The notes beneath the pieces are model-generated. The model was given only the letters and a program-made list of their open reading frames with translations, searched no databases and had not been told where the DNA came from. A DNA stretch of 47,192 bases from positions 1-47,192 of the forward strand of contig JAAMPI010000258.1 of assembly GCA_013054445.1 (NCBI GenBank). The letters run 5' to 3'. This document shows, in pieces, positions 23,452 to 35,533 of this stretch (within the stretch, counting starts at the first letter, position 1; each line of letters begins with the position of its first letter). The DNA is from Cudoniella acicularis. Taxonomy: Eukaryota; Ascomycota; Leotiomycetes; Helotiales; Helotiaceae. The position numbers and the translations under genes were made by a program.

Positions 23452-24447
23452 TATACTGAGTTCTGTGACTTGTTTCCTGGGAAGAATGTATGCAATGGTA
23501 CCTTGGGTGAGTAATGCGGAGCAGATAAATTATTAGAGAGCAATGTGAGGGGCAGAATGAAAAACAACGATGAATTGAGAGCAGTCCCCTACATAAATAC
23601 CTTCTGCGCCAATGGTACCCGGCGAACGACATCCGAATTGAGTAATCCTTAAACCAGAAGGATGGGGATCAGCTGGAGCTGTAACGCAAGCCCCAATGCT
23701 TATAACGAAGCTCAGCGAGTACTGCGTACTCCAGACGGCACTTGAGTCAAGCTGCACACAGCTTTGTTCCATTGTTGCCCTCGGTTTGACTCGCGTTGGG
23801 CAGAGGCGAAAGTGGTTCTCATGGAGGGGTTGCCTGGTCGCAAGGCGCTGTGTGGGGCAAAACCAGGAGATTGTGGAAGGTGGAAGGCGTCCCGAAGATA
23901 CCCAGCCAATACTGAAAGAGCTGGAAGGTCGTAACTTAGTCTGGTGTGCATCGGATCGAAGTTGGGAAAGGCGTGGGCGCGGGACTCAGAGCAAACATGT
24001 TAGGTTCATGTGGGGAAAAAGGGAAGAGCTGGTGGAAACCATTTTCCGGAATTGGGTCCAGAGCTTAGCGAGAGGATCATGTGAAGATTTAACTCGACTC
24101 CAATCCCTGCGATGCTCAAGATCTTAAAAGCTTCCAATATTTTTGGTAATAATTCACTTATTGCATGAAGCCTGATTGACGAAATCCCAATTTCGAAGTA
24201 TTGCGTCTCACTTACAATTCGTAGCCCGAGTTTTCTGAGTGATAATGTCGACCCCGGACGCCGAACCACCAGCTTCCCCGAGCTCCCCCCTGATATCGAT
24301 AAGACAATCTATATTTAGACGTTCGCGAGAAATCCTTCAACTTCCCCAGAAAAACACACAAGCCACATCGGGTTACAGATCCTGACTACGGCCGTTTGTG
24401 ACTCCTGTCTTATCGTTGGTCCAAAAAGCACATGCAGCACGTCCAAA
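23452..24447. promoter_or_regulatory. Divergent intergenic region between dehydrogenase and hydrolase
   Basis: About 1 kb lies between two divergently transcribed starts, so it probably holds promoters for both. Open frames here (such as 23696-24127) show no domain. I recognise no specific operator. Confidence 0.4.
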
Positions 24448-25152
24448 ATGGCTTTCTCGGACAACGAACCCAGCTTCATCGTTAACGGTCTTATCGGCCC
24501 TGATGCCCACCTGCCCATAATCCTCTGTCTCCACGGGAGTGGAACCAACACCACTGTATTCAACGTCCAAACCATCCGCTTGCAACGTGCCCTCTCCAAA
24601 TATTTCCGCTTCATATTCCTCGATGGCCCTTTCGTCACCGAAGCCGGGCCAGGCGTTATGCCCGTGTTTGAAGGCTGCGATCCCTTTTACCGCTGGATAA
24701 AAAACAAGGACAACAAGTTTTCTATTCCAGCCGAGACGAGGAAGTTGATTGAGAGTGCTATTATGGGCGTGGATGGAGATGTCGTTGGTGTTTTGGGCTT
24801 TTCGCAGGGCTCGAGGCTGGCGGCGGGGTTGCTTTGGGAGCAACAATTTACAGATCAACAGCTTGCTGGAGGGTTCAAATTCAAGTTTGCAGCATTATTT
24901 AATGGGATTGCGCCACCTATGACGGATAAACTGGTTGAGAGTGAGAAGCACATCATCTCGGTGCCAAGTCTGCATATTGTGGGTATTGAGGATCAATGGG
25001 CGGAAGATTCGAGGGAATTGTTTGAGGCGTTTTTTGACAAGCAGACCGCGATCAAATTTGAGTTTGGCATTGGGCATCATCTGCCTGTTGCAGAAGAGCA
25101 TACGACGAAGGTTGCCGCTGAGATTCTAAAGATGTATAACGATACGAAATGA
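24448..25152 (+). CDS. FSH1-type serine hydrolase
   Basis: Intronless, 234 aa. It has the alpha/beta-hydrolase layout of the FSH1 family: ILCLHGSGTN (oxyanion region, about residue 26-34), LDGPF, the nucleophile elbow GFSQG with Ser119, the segment VPSLHIVGIEDQW carrying the likely catalytic Asp182, and GIGHHLP with His210 or His211. FSH1-like enzymes are small esterases or thioesterase-like hydrolases; several fungal members sit in secondary-metabolite clusters, though many are housekeeping. No signal peptide is visible, so it is probably cytosolic. It diverges from the alcohol dehydrogenase and lies near the TRI12-type pump, which is the only contextual hint of a joint pathway. Confidence 0.88.
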   Translation: MAFSDNEPSFIVNGLIGPDAHLPIILCLHGSGTNTTVFNVQTIRLQRALSKYFRFIFLDGPFVTEAGPGVMPVFEGCDPFYRWIKNKDNKFSIPAETRKLIESAIMGVDGDVVGVLGFSQGSRLAAGLLWEQQFTDQQLAGGFKFKFAALFNGIAPPMTDKLVESEKHIISVPSLHIVGIEDQWAEDSRELFEAFFDKQTAIKFEFGIGHHLPVAEEHTTKVAAEILKMYNDTK

Positions 25153-26240
25153 AGTCCCTGATTCATAGACTCCTGGATTTGTTCTTGGGGAGTAAGGCAT
25201 GGTGAGCCTTGTAGGGCTGGATGACTGGCCGAAGGAAGCGAAGCATTCAGTACATATCAGTTTCATGGTCCTCTTTGCGGAGGTTTTAGATGATTGTGCG
25301 TATATGATAGACATAAATGCTTGGGTAAGGCCCTTTTTACATCATCGACCTACACGTATAGGCGTTGATTTCCTGCAGCCAGGTCGCAGATTCATTCTAT
25401 TAAATACCACTAGATGAGTTGAAGAAAGGACATCCAGATCACTTCAAACAAATCTAAAAGCCTGAGATTTGAATGCTTACAACCTAAATTCTCACATCCG
25501 CTGCATTGAAAATGTTGAAGATTGTTGTTTTAGGTTCGTGTTTTCAATTCCCAAAGCTTGCACTAGTAGTTCTGGGCAATGCTAGTACCATTTCAATTCT
25601 AGAGAAAACAGAGGCCTCGAATTTGCAAGAGCTCAGATGACGGCGAGAATGGACAGGGGGACTCGGGAAAGAACTATATCGAAATATTCTTCCTACGCGC
25701 AAATCGTAGGCATGAGGTGAGTCCAATCTTCTAGGTCGTCGTCCACAATCAGAAGCCCAGGGGTTTCTGAATTTGACGAAGTCGATCTGCTCGAATGGAT
25801 GATTCCTGCCTTTCTAACATAGCAACAGTTGATGTGTCTGGGTAATATACGGAATGCCGCCTTTGAGCTTATTTAGGCAGCGCGTAAGGCGAACGGAGCG
25901 CCAAGTGATAGAGTCTCGAAAATTTCTTGATCAATCCTCTAACATTACCGACGTAAATAGTAAAGCTCCATTTGCGTAGTTCCAAAATCGAGCCAGGCTC
26001 TGACTTGGGAATATACCTATTACCTAACTATCAAAATCAATCTTGTTTTACATGGGTAATTCTCATATATAGCAGCTCCTCAACACATTACCCATTTTGT
26101 ATAAAAAAAAAAGTCCCAAAAGCCCCGTAGTAATTGCGAAGAAGAAAATGGGGCAATGCTGTAAAGTCTTATATTGACATGTTCTTGGTGGGCTTTTGTA
26201 CAATACCGGACTCGCAGAACAACCATACTTCGGAACCTCT
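25153..26240. other. Convergent intergenic region
   Basis: About 1.1 kb between the 3' ends of the hydrolase and the DNA glycosylase genes. It must contain both 3' UTRs. An A-run is present near 26103. I see no gene or repeat. Confidence 0.5.
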
Positions 26241-27754
26241 TCAGTCCTGCGCCCTCGAGATTCGCCCAGAGTGACGTCTGCCACCGACAATTGCCTCTAG
26301 ATCAGCTTTCTTGCTAGCCTTGCCCTTGGACGTTGCCTTGACTTTATTCGAATTTACCTTGACCTCAGCCGGCAATTCTTCAGGCTCCTCTTCCCCGCTT
26401 TCCACTTCCTCTTTCGCAGATGGCTTACTGGATTTGGGTTGAGACTTAACCTTAGGGTTCGGCTTGGACTTTTTTGGCTTCCCTTTCGTTTCGTGGGATG
26501 CGGTCTCGGAGTCGTCGTACTTGGAATCGATCCCAACGTCATTCTCAATTTCATCCGCACCAGCCTTCCTCTTTTTGGACTGAGACTGCTTCGCCTTACT
26601 TCCATTCATTACTTCGCTGTTCTCGTCACCACCCTCGTTGTCAGGGTCTTTCTTGATATCTCCCGCGACAGCTCCTGTTTTTTTCTGGATGCTCGGAACT
26701 ACACAGCTTGTTCTTCCACCGACCGTAAGATGCGTGATTTTGGCCCCATTGGGGAGAGTTGTTGGTGAATCCTTCTTTCCTTTCCCCCACCGGTGGTTAA
26801 ACAACCAGTCATCAGGAAATTTGCTCGAATCTGCCAACAGGTCTACCGCGGTTTGGCAGACGTAGTGTATAGATTTGTGGAGCTGTTTGACTTGATCCGA
26901 ATTGAAGGTGTTGCTGTATTGTTCTGGATGCAGTTTGGCATTGTACAATATCTCATCTCTACACCAGTTCAGTAACTTCTCAAATACGTCAGCAGGCCAT
27001 ACGTACCCAACCCAATTTCCGATTCCGCTGATATTTGCTTGGTCCAGGAGTAATGCCTTCACAGGTACACGCTTGCTTTTCAATTTCTTCTCCAGCCATT
27101 CAACGGTAAGTATATCTTTATCAATGACTGGGTCAGGACCATTCTCCTTCAGCGGGGTAGTTTTCCTGATGTCCTCTCCGGCACAATCGACTAGTCGGAT
27201 TCGTCCAAATCTTCGAGAATCTGCAAAGGCAACTTCAACCTTGGGCTCTCCAGAGGTTTCCAATAGGAGCTTCCAAACTAATTGAGGCCACTCTTCTCTC
27301 TCGGTTATGTTTTCAGGACGATAGTGAATGGTCTTTTCTCCTCGAATGTAACACCATCCTTGGCATACGTCAGAAATAAACTCAAAATAGGTGGAGACCT
27401 TGACATACCTGTCATGCCAAAGTGAAAAACAGGATGGGGCGGAGATGACATTATTAGCCTATCTGGAATTAGTATGGGATTTGAAGAACGAGGAGTGTCA
27501 ACATGCCAAAAATATTTGCCTTGTGATGCCGCATCCAGGACCTTCTTTCCCGTCAATGACTTTTGAACCTCTGCACCGGTAGTACCAACTTTCCCAAAGA
27601 CGTTCGCGTCATCTTGGGCTTTGACAACGGCCAGCGTTTTGCCAACGAGACTCTTGCGAAGGTAATGTACAACACGAGCAACTAATCATCACGTCAACGA
27701 CTCAACAGGCCTGCACTCGCGAAGAACAAACGGACCTTCGGCGATTTCGGGCAT
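26241..27754 (-). CDS. Fpg/Nei-family DNA glycosylase (zincless finger type)
   Basis: Exons 27754-27736, 27681-27409, 27358-27007 and 26958-26241 (introns 54, 50 and 48 bp), 453 aa. The first exon encodes only MPEIAE, so the start is fixed by the catalytic Pro2 and Glu3 of the family. Lys62 in SQGKYFWH matches the catalytic lysine of Fpg. The helix-two-turn-helix is complete: DQANISGIGNWVGDEILYNA. In place of the four-Cys zinc finger there is LTVGGRTSCVVPSIQKKTG, the zincless finger pattern known from plant Fpg and animal NEIL1. Residues from about 340 onward are Lys/Ser/Glu-rich and disordered, ending GRRHSGRISRAQD. It should excise oxidised bases in the nucleus as part of base-excision repair. 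The start codon lies within otherwise ordinary sequence, with CACGTG at 27922. Confidence 0.9.
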
Positions 27755-28499
27755 AGCTACGCTCTTCAGATCAGTAGCTTGCTTTGTGGGGTATGAGACT
27801 CAAGCCCTCGGAGAATTTGATGATTGTGCTGTCTTGGAAATGTTCGTGAGAGGTTCTGAAGCAAGCTGACACGAAATCGCGAAAAAACGTGACTTGTCGG
27901 CATATCCTTCCTCCGACTGGGCACGTGACACATTTCATATCACCTCGCGTTTTTTCTTTTAGGGGTTTTAATATCCAGTCTTCTAAGAGGTAAGCGCCAG
28001 AGTCTTAGAATATGCGAGTGGTGAACATAGCCTGAGCACATAAGTGTGTGAAAAAATAGCATATACAGGGATAAATAATAAGTGAGTCTCCTTTCGACAC
28101 CACTTAAAAATTTATACCACGTAAAATCACTCCGTTTGCAGATACCCAACACCCCGGAGCCCGCCATCACGCGACTGCAGCAATCACAAAAATGGGATCT
28201 TGAACATCCCAAACTTGATTAAACCATTCGCTTATCAACCTGCCCCCTTTTGCGTCCCAGTCACGTGAAAAAAAATACCACCAAATATTTTTGGCAGATT
28301 TTTCAGATCATGCTATAGCTCGACAATAAAAGAATTACTGCATACAGTGTACTCCAAAAAGCAACGAGAACAAAATCAAAAACTAGCTCCCACGCTTTGA
28401 GAAAAAGATTGTCGAGGAGCTGCACCGTACTCGCCTCCTGGCTACTCTTCTAGTTCTACACACCATGTGTCTTTAATTTCCATCTCCTAACATAGGAGA
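27755..28499. promoter_or_regulatory. Promoter side of the DNA glycosylase gene; CACGTG boxes
   Basis: This is 0.75 kb between two minus-strand genes. CACGTG palindromes (bHLH-type sites in fungi) occur at 27922-27927 and 28262-28267. An open frame at 27940-28212 has no recognisable domain. Whether the boxes work is unknown. Confidence 0.35.
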
Positions 28500-31400
28500 T
28501 TATCTTCCCCATACTGGGACGATTATGTCCAACAGTTCGTCATTCAAATCGTTGATCTCAAAGGCCACATGGGAAGGAACCAGCTCTTTGTATAACACTA
28601 GTGTCTCCCCCATAAGCTGGGCAGCAGAATCATAATTCTCGATGTTTTCGAGGAACTTTGCTTTGCGATACATGGTTCTGATCAACTCTGGCTTGGTGAA
28701 TCCGTGGAGTTTGAAGTTCTTTAGAGCTTGGTCGAAATAAATGCTGAAAATTTTACAAGTTAGCGTAGCCCTCACATGTATCACTCATGGAGGGTTCTTT
28801 GACTTACTTCGCGGCTTCGACCTGTAACTCCCGTGCATGATGCTCAGCTAACTTCACGCATACTTGGCTAGTACGATAGAAGTGGTCTCCAACGGTGGCT
28901 CTGTAGTTTGACAAAGCGCGCTGATATAATTTTCCAGCTTCTTCCCCGTTCCCTTTCTTGCTGTATATGTTCCCGAGAATCTGTAAGAAATAACCAAGCC
29001 TGATGCAGATGCATTAGCTGGCTGTTCAAGATAAAGCAAAGAAAGAAAAGATAGCAAGTAATACTTGAATGATTCTGTGTCATTAGGACCATATCTCTTC
29101 TCTCGGAAGGCGATTGATGCTTGCAAACCCGGAATTGCTTCTTCGCCACGGTTTAATCCATTAAGAGCTATGGCTTCCTGGATGATGGCGAAATCTGGCC
29201 AATACTTGCCAGCTTTAAACTGCTCCAGTTCGACAAGAATAGCTTTTCCATCTCTGTTATATTGAATAGCTTCCTCCAGTCGGTTGTTGAGAAGTAGCGC
29301 TCGACCCAGTTCCGTGTATGCGAGGCCGGCATGTCGTCCGAGATGTTCTTTCTTCCTTTCGATCTGCATACGCACATCGAAATGCCTTGTTGCAAAATGC
29401 AAGGCTTCTTGAGCTTTAATTTGGCGTCCTGAACTAGATGCCAGACAGAATAATATATCAGCAAGGAGGGTTTTGGATTCATCGTTAGTAGCGTTTTGTT
29501 CGCAAAGCTGGAGAGCTAGCATGAAGAAGGGTTTGCACGACTTGTTATGTCCAATCTCGTATCGATACCTGGTGCATCATCAGCGAGCAAACGGACATCG
29601 AATGGTCTAAATGCACGAACCATCCACTTTTCTGTAGAAGTCTCGCGAAGTCAATTTGAGCTTCGATTGATAAATTCCAGGCTTCTTTCCCGCTCTTATA
29701 AATCCTCATTAGCCGGTTTACATGTGGGCTCACCCGTTTGGAAATATCCCACAACCCTTTTAGATGAGTAAATTTCTCTTCGGGATCCTGTTTCCACGCT
29801 TGCAAAAGCATTTTGACAGTATATGTGAAGATGCTATCCCTTCGATTGGTTGACATCCGCTTTAGTATGTTGTCTTGCACGACACGATGAATGGTGAGTA
29901 GCTTTTCTCTTGTGTTTCTCTTAACCAATGAAGATCTTACTAGCTCCTTTCTCACATCTATATAGTTTTCTTGCATTGCTTCTAGGGCTGGTGGACAATC
30001 TGGTGATTTTTCACCCTGCAAAATCGACTCGTAGATGGCGTCAGGGTCAAGCAGAGACAAAATATCGAGTAGAAAAAGGGTAGTCTCATCAAAATCTTTC
30101 GAAGTCCAGACCGAAGAAAGTGTGTTTGTGTATCTGTCGTAGGGATTGGATATTTGAGCGTTGTAGAGGTCCAAACTCAGAGCTTCGTTATCATACAACT
30201 CCAGCGCCTCTTGAATGGTAAGACTCTTCCGCAGCATAATAGTCGATATTAGCACTAAAGCCAAGGGATACCCCCCGAGCCTATCACAAAGTACAATGGA
30301 AGCTTCTTCGTCTTCTGGAGTTGTCTCGTCCATGAGCGCGAGCTTTTGGACCAGTCGGGACGCCTCTAGTCCATTGAACGGCAGCAAGTCGATGTTCATG
30401 GTGGAGTGAAGGTAGGCTACCGACTGCGGATCTCGACTTGTTACGAGAACTGAACCATTTCCCGATACAGGCCAAAGATCACGGAGCAGCTCTGGAGTAT
30501 CGGCGTTATCGAAAATCATAAGCCATTTTGCCAGAGCTTGGTCGTTAGATGTTCTGTCACTGTCCAATTCAGAAACAGGGGCTTTGGACGGTTTCGATAG
30601 CCATTCCATCACGACATTTCTGACAATCACAGGATCTGTTGTCTCAGCTGCTTCGATTAATTTTAGTTGTATAGCAATTTCGTTGAAGCTATTTGCAAGC
30701 TTATCTTTCCCGTCCGCATGGACCCAGAAAATAGCATCGTAGGTACCCCTCCTGATGCTGGAGAACGCGTATTGGAGTGCAATCTGGGTCTTTCCGATGC
30801 CTCCAAAACCACATAGTGTAACAGACCGTAGTGAGTTTGTGGTCATGTGTGCGAAAGACTGGTCTGGTGGGTTGAGAATACGCTCAATGGCCTCTAAAAC
30901 CTCGCTCCGCCCATAAAAGTCAGGATTTTGCGAAAATGGTTGGAGAAGATAACAAGGCAAGCAAGCCCTAGGTGTAGTTATCTTTGTTAGATCCGTTAAG
31001 GCTGAAATCGATTCGTTGACGTAATTTTTTGCAACATCAATTGCGCCTCCAGTAGGAATTGCCGGGGATGCTGTGTTGATCTGATCTATATTATTTTCAG
31101 CTTCCTCAAATCTTAATCTTGGGGTGTTTTAATGAATTTACTGAGAGTTTCTTCAGCATCCGTGGCGGTGCTCTCCCAAATATTATCATCATCCACTCTA
31201 AGGTTGATATCTGTCATTTTGTCAGCTTCATTCGAAAACTAGCGCAGGAGACTACCCCGACGAGAACCAACTTCAAGCAAGGACGATATTTTAAGTGATA
31301 TTGGACTTACTCAAGTTTGCTGTACTGGGTAATGTTCTGTCGACCGGGGACAAATTGATCATGTTTATCAATTCGGACATTAACAGGGTGCCTTCTTCAA

Positions 31401-32185
31401 TTTTTGCGATGTTGTAATGATCCGAGTCCGAGGAAATAATCTTTTCGTTCTTTGATCGAGTCTCTGCAAGAACATGATCAACAAGCTGCGAAATTAGTTT
31501 CAAGACCCATACCAAGTGTCAAAGAGACATACAATTTCTTTGCGAGACTTAAAAAGCCCGTCTGAGAGTTTGGTTGGTTTTGTTTCGAAGACAGAGATGA
31601 TTCGCTCTTCGATCCCGGCCTGCTCGAATTTGAGAGAGATATTGGCAATAATAGCAGCTTCTATTTCTGCTTGAGCGAGAAGCGCCTTTGCATACTTGTT
31701 AGATGAAGTTTGTAAGATAAAACTCAGCCTGAGCCACTGATTCTTTTGACCAAATGTAGGATGTGGTGTCCCAAGAAATACCGTGCCGATATGTTGGCTT
31801 AACGTATGCTGGCAGGCAGGGTTATAGTAGTGGTCGGTCAATACAGTAAGTGCCTATACCTTTCGTCAGCATGACAGAGGATATTTCGAAGGTTATAGTA
31901 GATTAGGATGTATACTCTCTTAGCAACGATCCCCCCAAGTCCATAGCAGACGAATAGAAGTCGGCGAGAGTATGGCTACAAAGATTAGTTGCTCACAATT
32001 CAATAGTATTTGATTTTTGAACTTGCTTCGATGTAACGTTCTCCATTTACCAATTGTTCAAATAACTCATCTCCTCTTTGGACCAGCGTGGGCCAGACCT
32101 GGAGTCCTTTTAGGTCGTATTCGTACTCCACAAGTTGGACTCGAAAAGAAGTTCTCGTGCGAAGACATTGTAGTGTTGAGGTCAC
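28500..32185 (-). CDS. NLR-like protein: degenerate alpha/beta hydrolase, NB-ARC, TPR
   Basis: Eight or nine exons can be joined in frame: 32185(?)-32051, 31975-31916, 31853-31533, 31485-31311, 31210-31142, 31100-29621, 29568-29065, 28999-28808, 28743-28500. The 5' end is unresolved; no ATG is assigned and 32185 is only where homology-like sequence begins. The N-terminal module resembles the SesB-like hydrolases of fungal NLRs: LVEYEYD, RRLLFVCYGLGGIVAKR, IGTVFLGTPHPTFG and SDSDHYNIAKIE. The nucleophile Ser of GHSLGG-type elbows is Gly here, so it is probably not catalytic. NB-ARC follows: FYGRSEVL, Walker A GFGGIGKTQIAL, Walker B KWLMIFDNAD, GSVLVTSRD, GGYPLALVL and TIHRVVQDNI. The C-terminus is a tetratricopeptide array. 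Such proteins are implicated in fungal non-self recognition. The 41-bp intron 31141-31101 is very short; a lost base in the C-run at 31121-31124 is the alternative. Confidence 0.8.
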
Positions 32186-33886
32186 AGATGTCCGTGATCC
32201 ATATTCAGAGATGCAAATAATACTGCTAATATAAGTAATAGGCAGGTAGTGAAAAGATGGGTCCTAACTCCACGTCGCCTTTTTCCCAGCCTTGTAGTTC
32301 TGGCTGTAGATTTCTCAGATTGTTGGTTGTTTTGAACATAATAGCGATATGTGGAGATATGCTGCAGGATTTGGAAAATGTCTTAGGTTCTTGTAAGATG
32401 GTGCTAACCTTCGTTTCTTTTGCGTGGTTAACATTGGGAACACTGTGATCATCAGGCTATATCAGGGCCTTTCCGCATTACTGGGAATGAAAACGTTTCC
32501 TCCCTCTTCTGGAATAGTGTGTCCCGTTTTCAAATGGTTTCCTACTTTGGGATAAACTTTTACTGCCCATGAGGGCATTTGAGACTACATGGCGACCGAC
32601 AGGGGTATCCGTCGAGAAGGCAAAGTTTCTGCACGGACGGGATCAAAACTAGCAATCACAATTGGGGATCACTGTAAATTAATCAGCTAGCTGCAGGTAG
32701 CAAAGTAAATTGAATACCACGTCTTAACTGGATTGAACAGCCGAGACACCAGCCCTGCCCTTCAAAGAGCAGCATATCTGCCACCATAGGATTCTAGTCA
32801 CCGAGTAGAATGTAGGGCTAACAGAGGCCGATGGAACGCTGACCAAAAGACACGTGGATGATGATGATCCATACTTAATGTACCTGATATAATGACGTCG
32901 GCGCGGCTTACTTCAGGCATCAGAAACACTCGGGCGGCATCGCCGGCATGGCCGGGATGAACTTTGGGCACCAGCCGGTAGCCATGCTCAGCTTCGCAAA
33001 TCGTTTTCTCTGGAGTGAAAAGATCTTTCCAGGTGTCCCTGTATATTTGCACTGTAAGTAAATTGCGTTCCGTTACGCACTTCTTCCTCAACCTTCTTTC
33101 TAACTACTCCTCACTAGCTAAAAGTAGGCGAGCATTTCAATTTCGGTTCTGTCTTAACTTGTACTGACCTCTTCATTTCCATTCCTAGAGAATATTAGCT
33201 AAGACTAACTAAACAAGTTTAACATATCTTTCTTAAATGTGCCTTCCCTTTTAAATTATTTATCCCCTGTTGTTTTGTTCTAAAATAGGTAACGCTTCAT
33301 CCCGTGCCACGAGGGAGGCTGTGCAGAGAATTAAGGTTATAATTCTGGCTCGGACCGTTCGTCATGAGGCTGTTTTAATCAAATCTGTTGGCTCTCGATA
33401 AAATCGCTGAAAATTGATCAAGACTACGAGCCGGGTGAAAATTAAAGCCTGGACCTAGGTAGATTTTTTTTTTTTTTCAGTCGCTGCCACGATGTCCTCG
33501 ATAGTGAGGATAGCTGGAAACAAAAGGGCACTGTGAGCATTAATATATAAATATGAATATATACTATAATACCAGAAATGTTTTCTATAAGGGATATATC
33601 CTCAAATAACTTCTAAAGGGTTAACATGTCACTATCCGCACGAGATAATAATTATGTGACGATGAGGATATATTGTGCGATAATAAAGCTGAAAACAGGG
33701 GCAGCCAGGGGGGCGGGGTGGGGCGGCCGGAGCGTGCCTCCAGGCGAGGCGCCACTACGTACTACCTCCTCGAATTCGACAATTTAACTAAAAAAGCGAC
33801 ATTTCAGGACTTCAATTACATCCGGCCTTCATGAATCCTCAATTCCTGGACGGATTGAATGACGGCACCATTTTCTGTCAATATAG
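32186..33886. other. Intergenic region upstream of divergent genes
   Basis: This should contain the missing 5' end and promoter of the NLR-like gene and the promoter of the CorA-like gene. A minus-strand frame of 97 codons at 32798-33091 looks partly protein-like but matches no family I know. There is a T13 run near 33467. A G-rich run at 33698-33723 could form a quadruplex. AT-rich sequence lies at 33540-33600. Confidence 0.5.
33698..33723 (+). promoter_or_regulatory. G-quadruplex-capable G-rich run
   Basis: Four G-tracts (4, 6, 4 and 4 G) are separated by loops of 6, 1 and 1 bases on the coding strand, about 165 bp before the first ATG of the CorA-like gene. The pattern fits canonical quadruplex rules; function is not shown. 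Confidence 0.4.
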
Positions 33887-35533
33887 ATGATTAAGTCGGC
33901 CACATGCCGAACGGTCCGGACCAATTCCATGGCCACAAAAGAGGATTACGCACACGCGATTTTTTCGCACGCCTCGAAAAGTAAAGAGGAGTTCCTTTTT
34001 CTGGGCGTGAACTATAGATCTCTTTCTAAATTCCTACAAGCTCCTAGTCCAAGCAGCACAGTCATACACTCTAATCCCTACACTGCCCCTGAACCATGGC
34101 CCTATCTTGCAGTACATACTTATGGACCAGGTGGTGCGGTCAGCAAAATCAACTTTGATGATCCATCGGAGGCCCAGAGCTTCTTATCAACGCATTCGGT
34201 CTCTCCTGAGGTCTGTCAATTACTCTTCCTGCGCGGATTTCCCTCCTCAGATTGGCTGAATACGCTTGGAGCGCTCTACAAGGTCAACCCGGAGTTCATG
34301 AGACGCCATCTAGACTTTCTACAGTCTCCTCTGTACTACGATCTTCCAGCTATGCCCTCATCATCGAGAAATATTTTTGACTTGAAAATCACCACGATTG
34401 GAACCCGGGGTAGCGCCCTTGGCATCAGCGATGTTCAGAAGGCCCGACAGCAGGAACTTGAAGCAGTTAGAAAGCACCAGACTCAACTAGGTATGAACAA
34501 AAGTATCGGAGATTCTATCATACGCAAGTTTTCCAATCATGATGAGACAAACTTCACGTTGGAGCAAAATATGTCCTGCTACCTTAAAAACCATAAGGGT
34601 GGGTTTGTTGGTAAATATCACATATAGTTCTCTATGCCGTGGCCGAAATTGCTAATCCTTCCAGTCCTTATCTGGCTAGATACGGGAAAGAGTCTTGAAT
34701 TTTGTTCGGATGGCCCGTGGAAGCAGCCAAAGAATAGTTTCATACCAGTTATCCAACATCGTGCGAAGGGACCATTAAAACTAGTTAACCCTGGACTGGA
34801 CAAACCCCAGTCATCCGACATCTCAACACCCCCCAGCCATACATTTCAGAACGCCAGCCTACTAGCAACAAACTACGGATCAACTCTGGACGCAGAAGCG
34901 GTACCGACAGCTCCATTGTATGCACTGAGCGAGCTTTTTTCGTTCGCTAGCCATTCTGAATCCCAGTTTCTCAACTTCATTAACAGCCAAGTCACAAGAG
35001 AGGTCCGGGAGTATGAGTGTGAGCTAGGGCCCTCCATAGAAAATCTCAGATACCACAGGAGTTTGCTGGAGGAACATGTTGAGCATATATCATATACCCT
35101 TAATCTGATCCGCAATGGTTGCGGCTCAAACGGGACAACCGGTAAAGCCCCTCTCAAAGTAGTCTCTGAGACTTTAAATTCTTTACAGCTTGACTATGAG
35201 AACCTGTTGACTAGAGCACAATCACTCACAGCTCGATGCATCTATGGAATTAACGGGATTATGGAGAATGCGACTTCAGAAGAATCGAGAAAGTCACGAT
35301 CGCAAACCGAAATGTATGGGAGGCTATCGGTATTGGCATTCTTCTGGGCACCACTTTCCTTCGCGACGGGATTGTTTGGGATGAATTTTACCGAGTTAGG
35401 AACTGGTGACCATAGTATCTGGCTATTTTTTGTAGTGCTCGTACCGCTTCTTGTAGGATCAACTGTTCTGGCGTTTCCGCGGTTGATTGGCTTCGGGAAC
35501 AGGAAAAGGGTGGATGTCATGCCTACGGCTTAG
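33887..35533 (+). CDS. CorA-like Mg2+/metal channel family protein
   Basis: Exons 33887-34610 and 34665-35533 with a 54-bp intron (donor GTAAATATC, branch TTGCTAATC, acceptor TCCAG), 530 aa. The C-terminal 70 residues hold two hydrophobic helices, the first starting LSVLAFFWAPLSFATGLFGMNF. GMN is the signature selectivity motif of CorA channels, which conduct Mg2+ or related divalent ions. The preceding region is long and helical (ENLRYHRSLLEEHVEHISYT and following), as in the CorA stalk. The N-terminal half, including YLAVHTYGPGGAVSKINFDD, is the divergent soluble domain typical of the fungal CorA-like set; many of these lack transport evidence. The membrane is probably the plasma membrane. 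Two starts are possible, 33887 and Met15 at 33929. It converges on the amidohydrolase with only 122 bp between stops. Confidence 0.85.

Noticed and set aside
29545..29568. 28-bp intron in the NLR-like gene
   Set aside because: Too short; the 52-bp intron 29620-29569 gives a better junction and the TPR frame.
32798..33091. 97-codon minus-strand frame as first exon of the NLR-like gene
   Set aside because: Partly protein-like but no motif of the hydrolase module, and no splice link could be justified.
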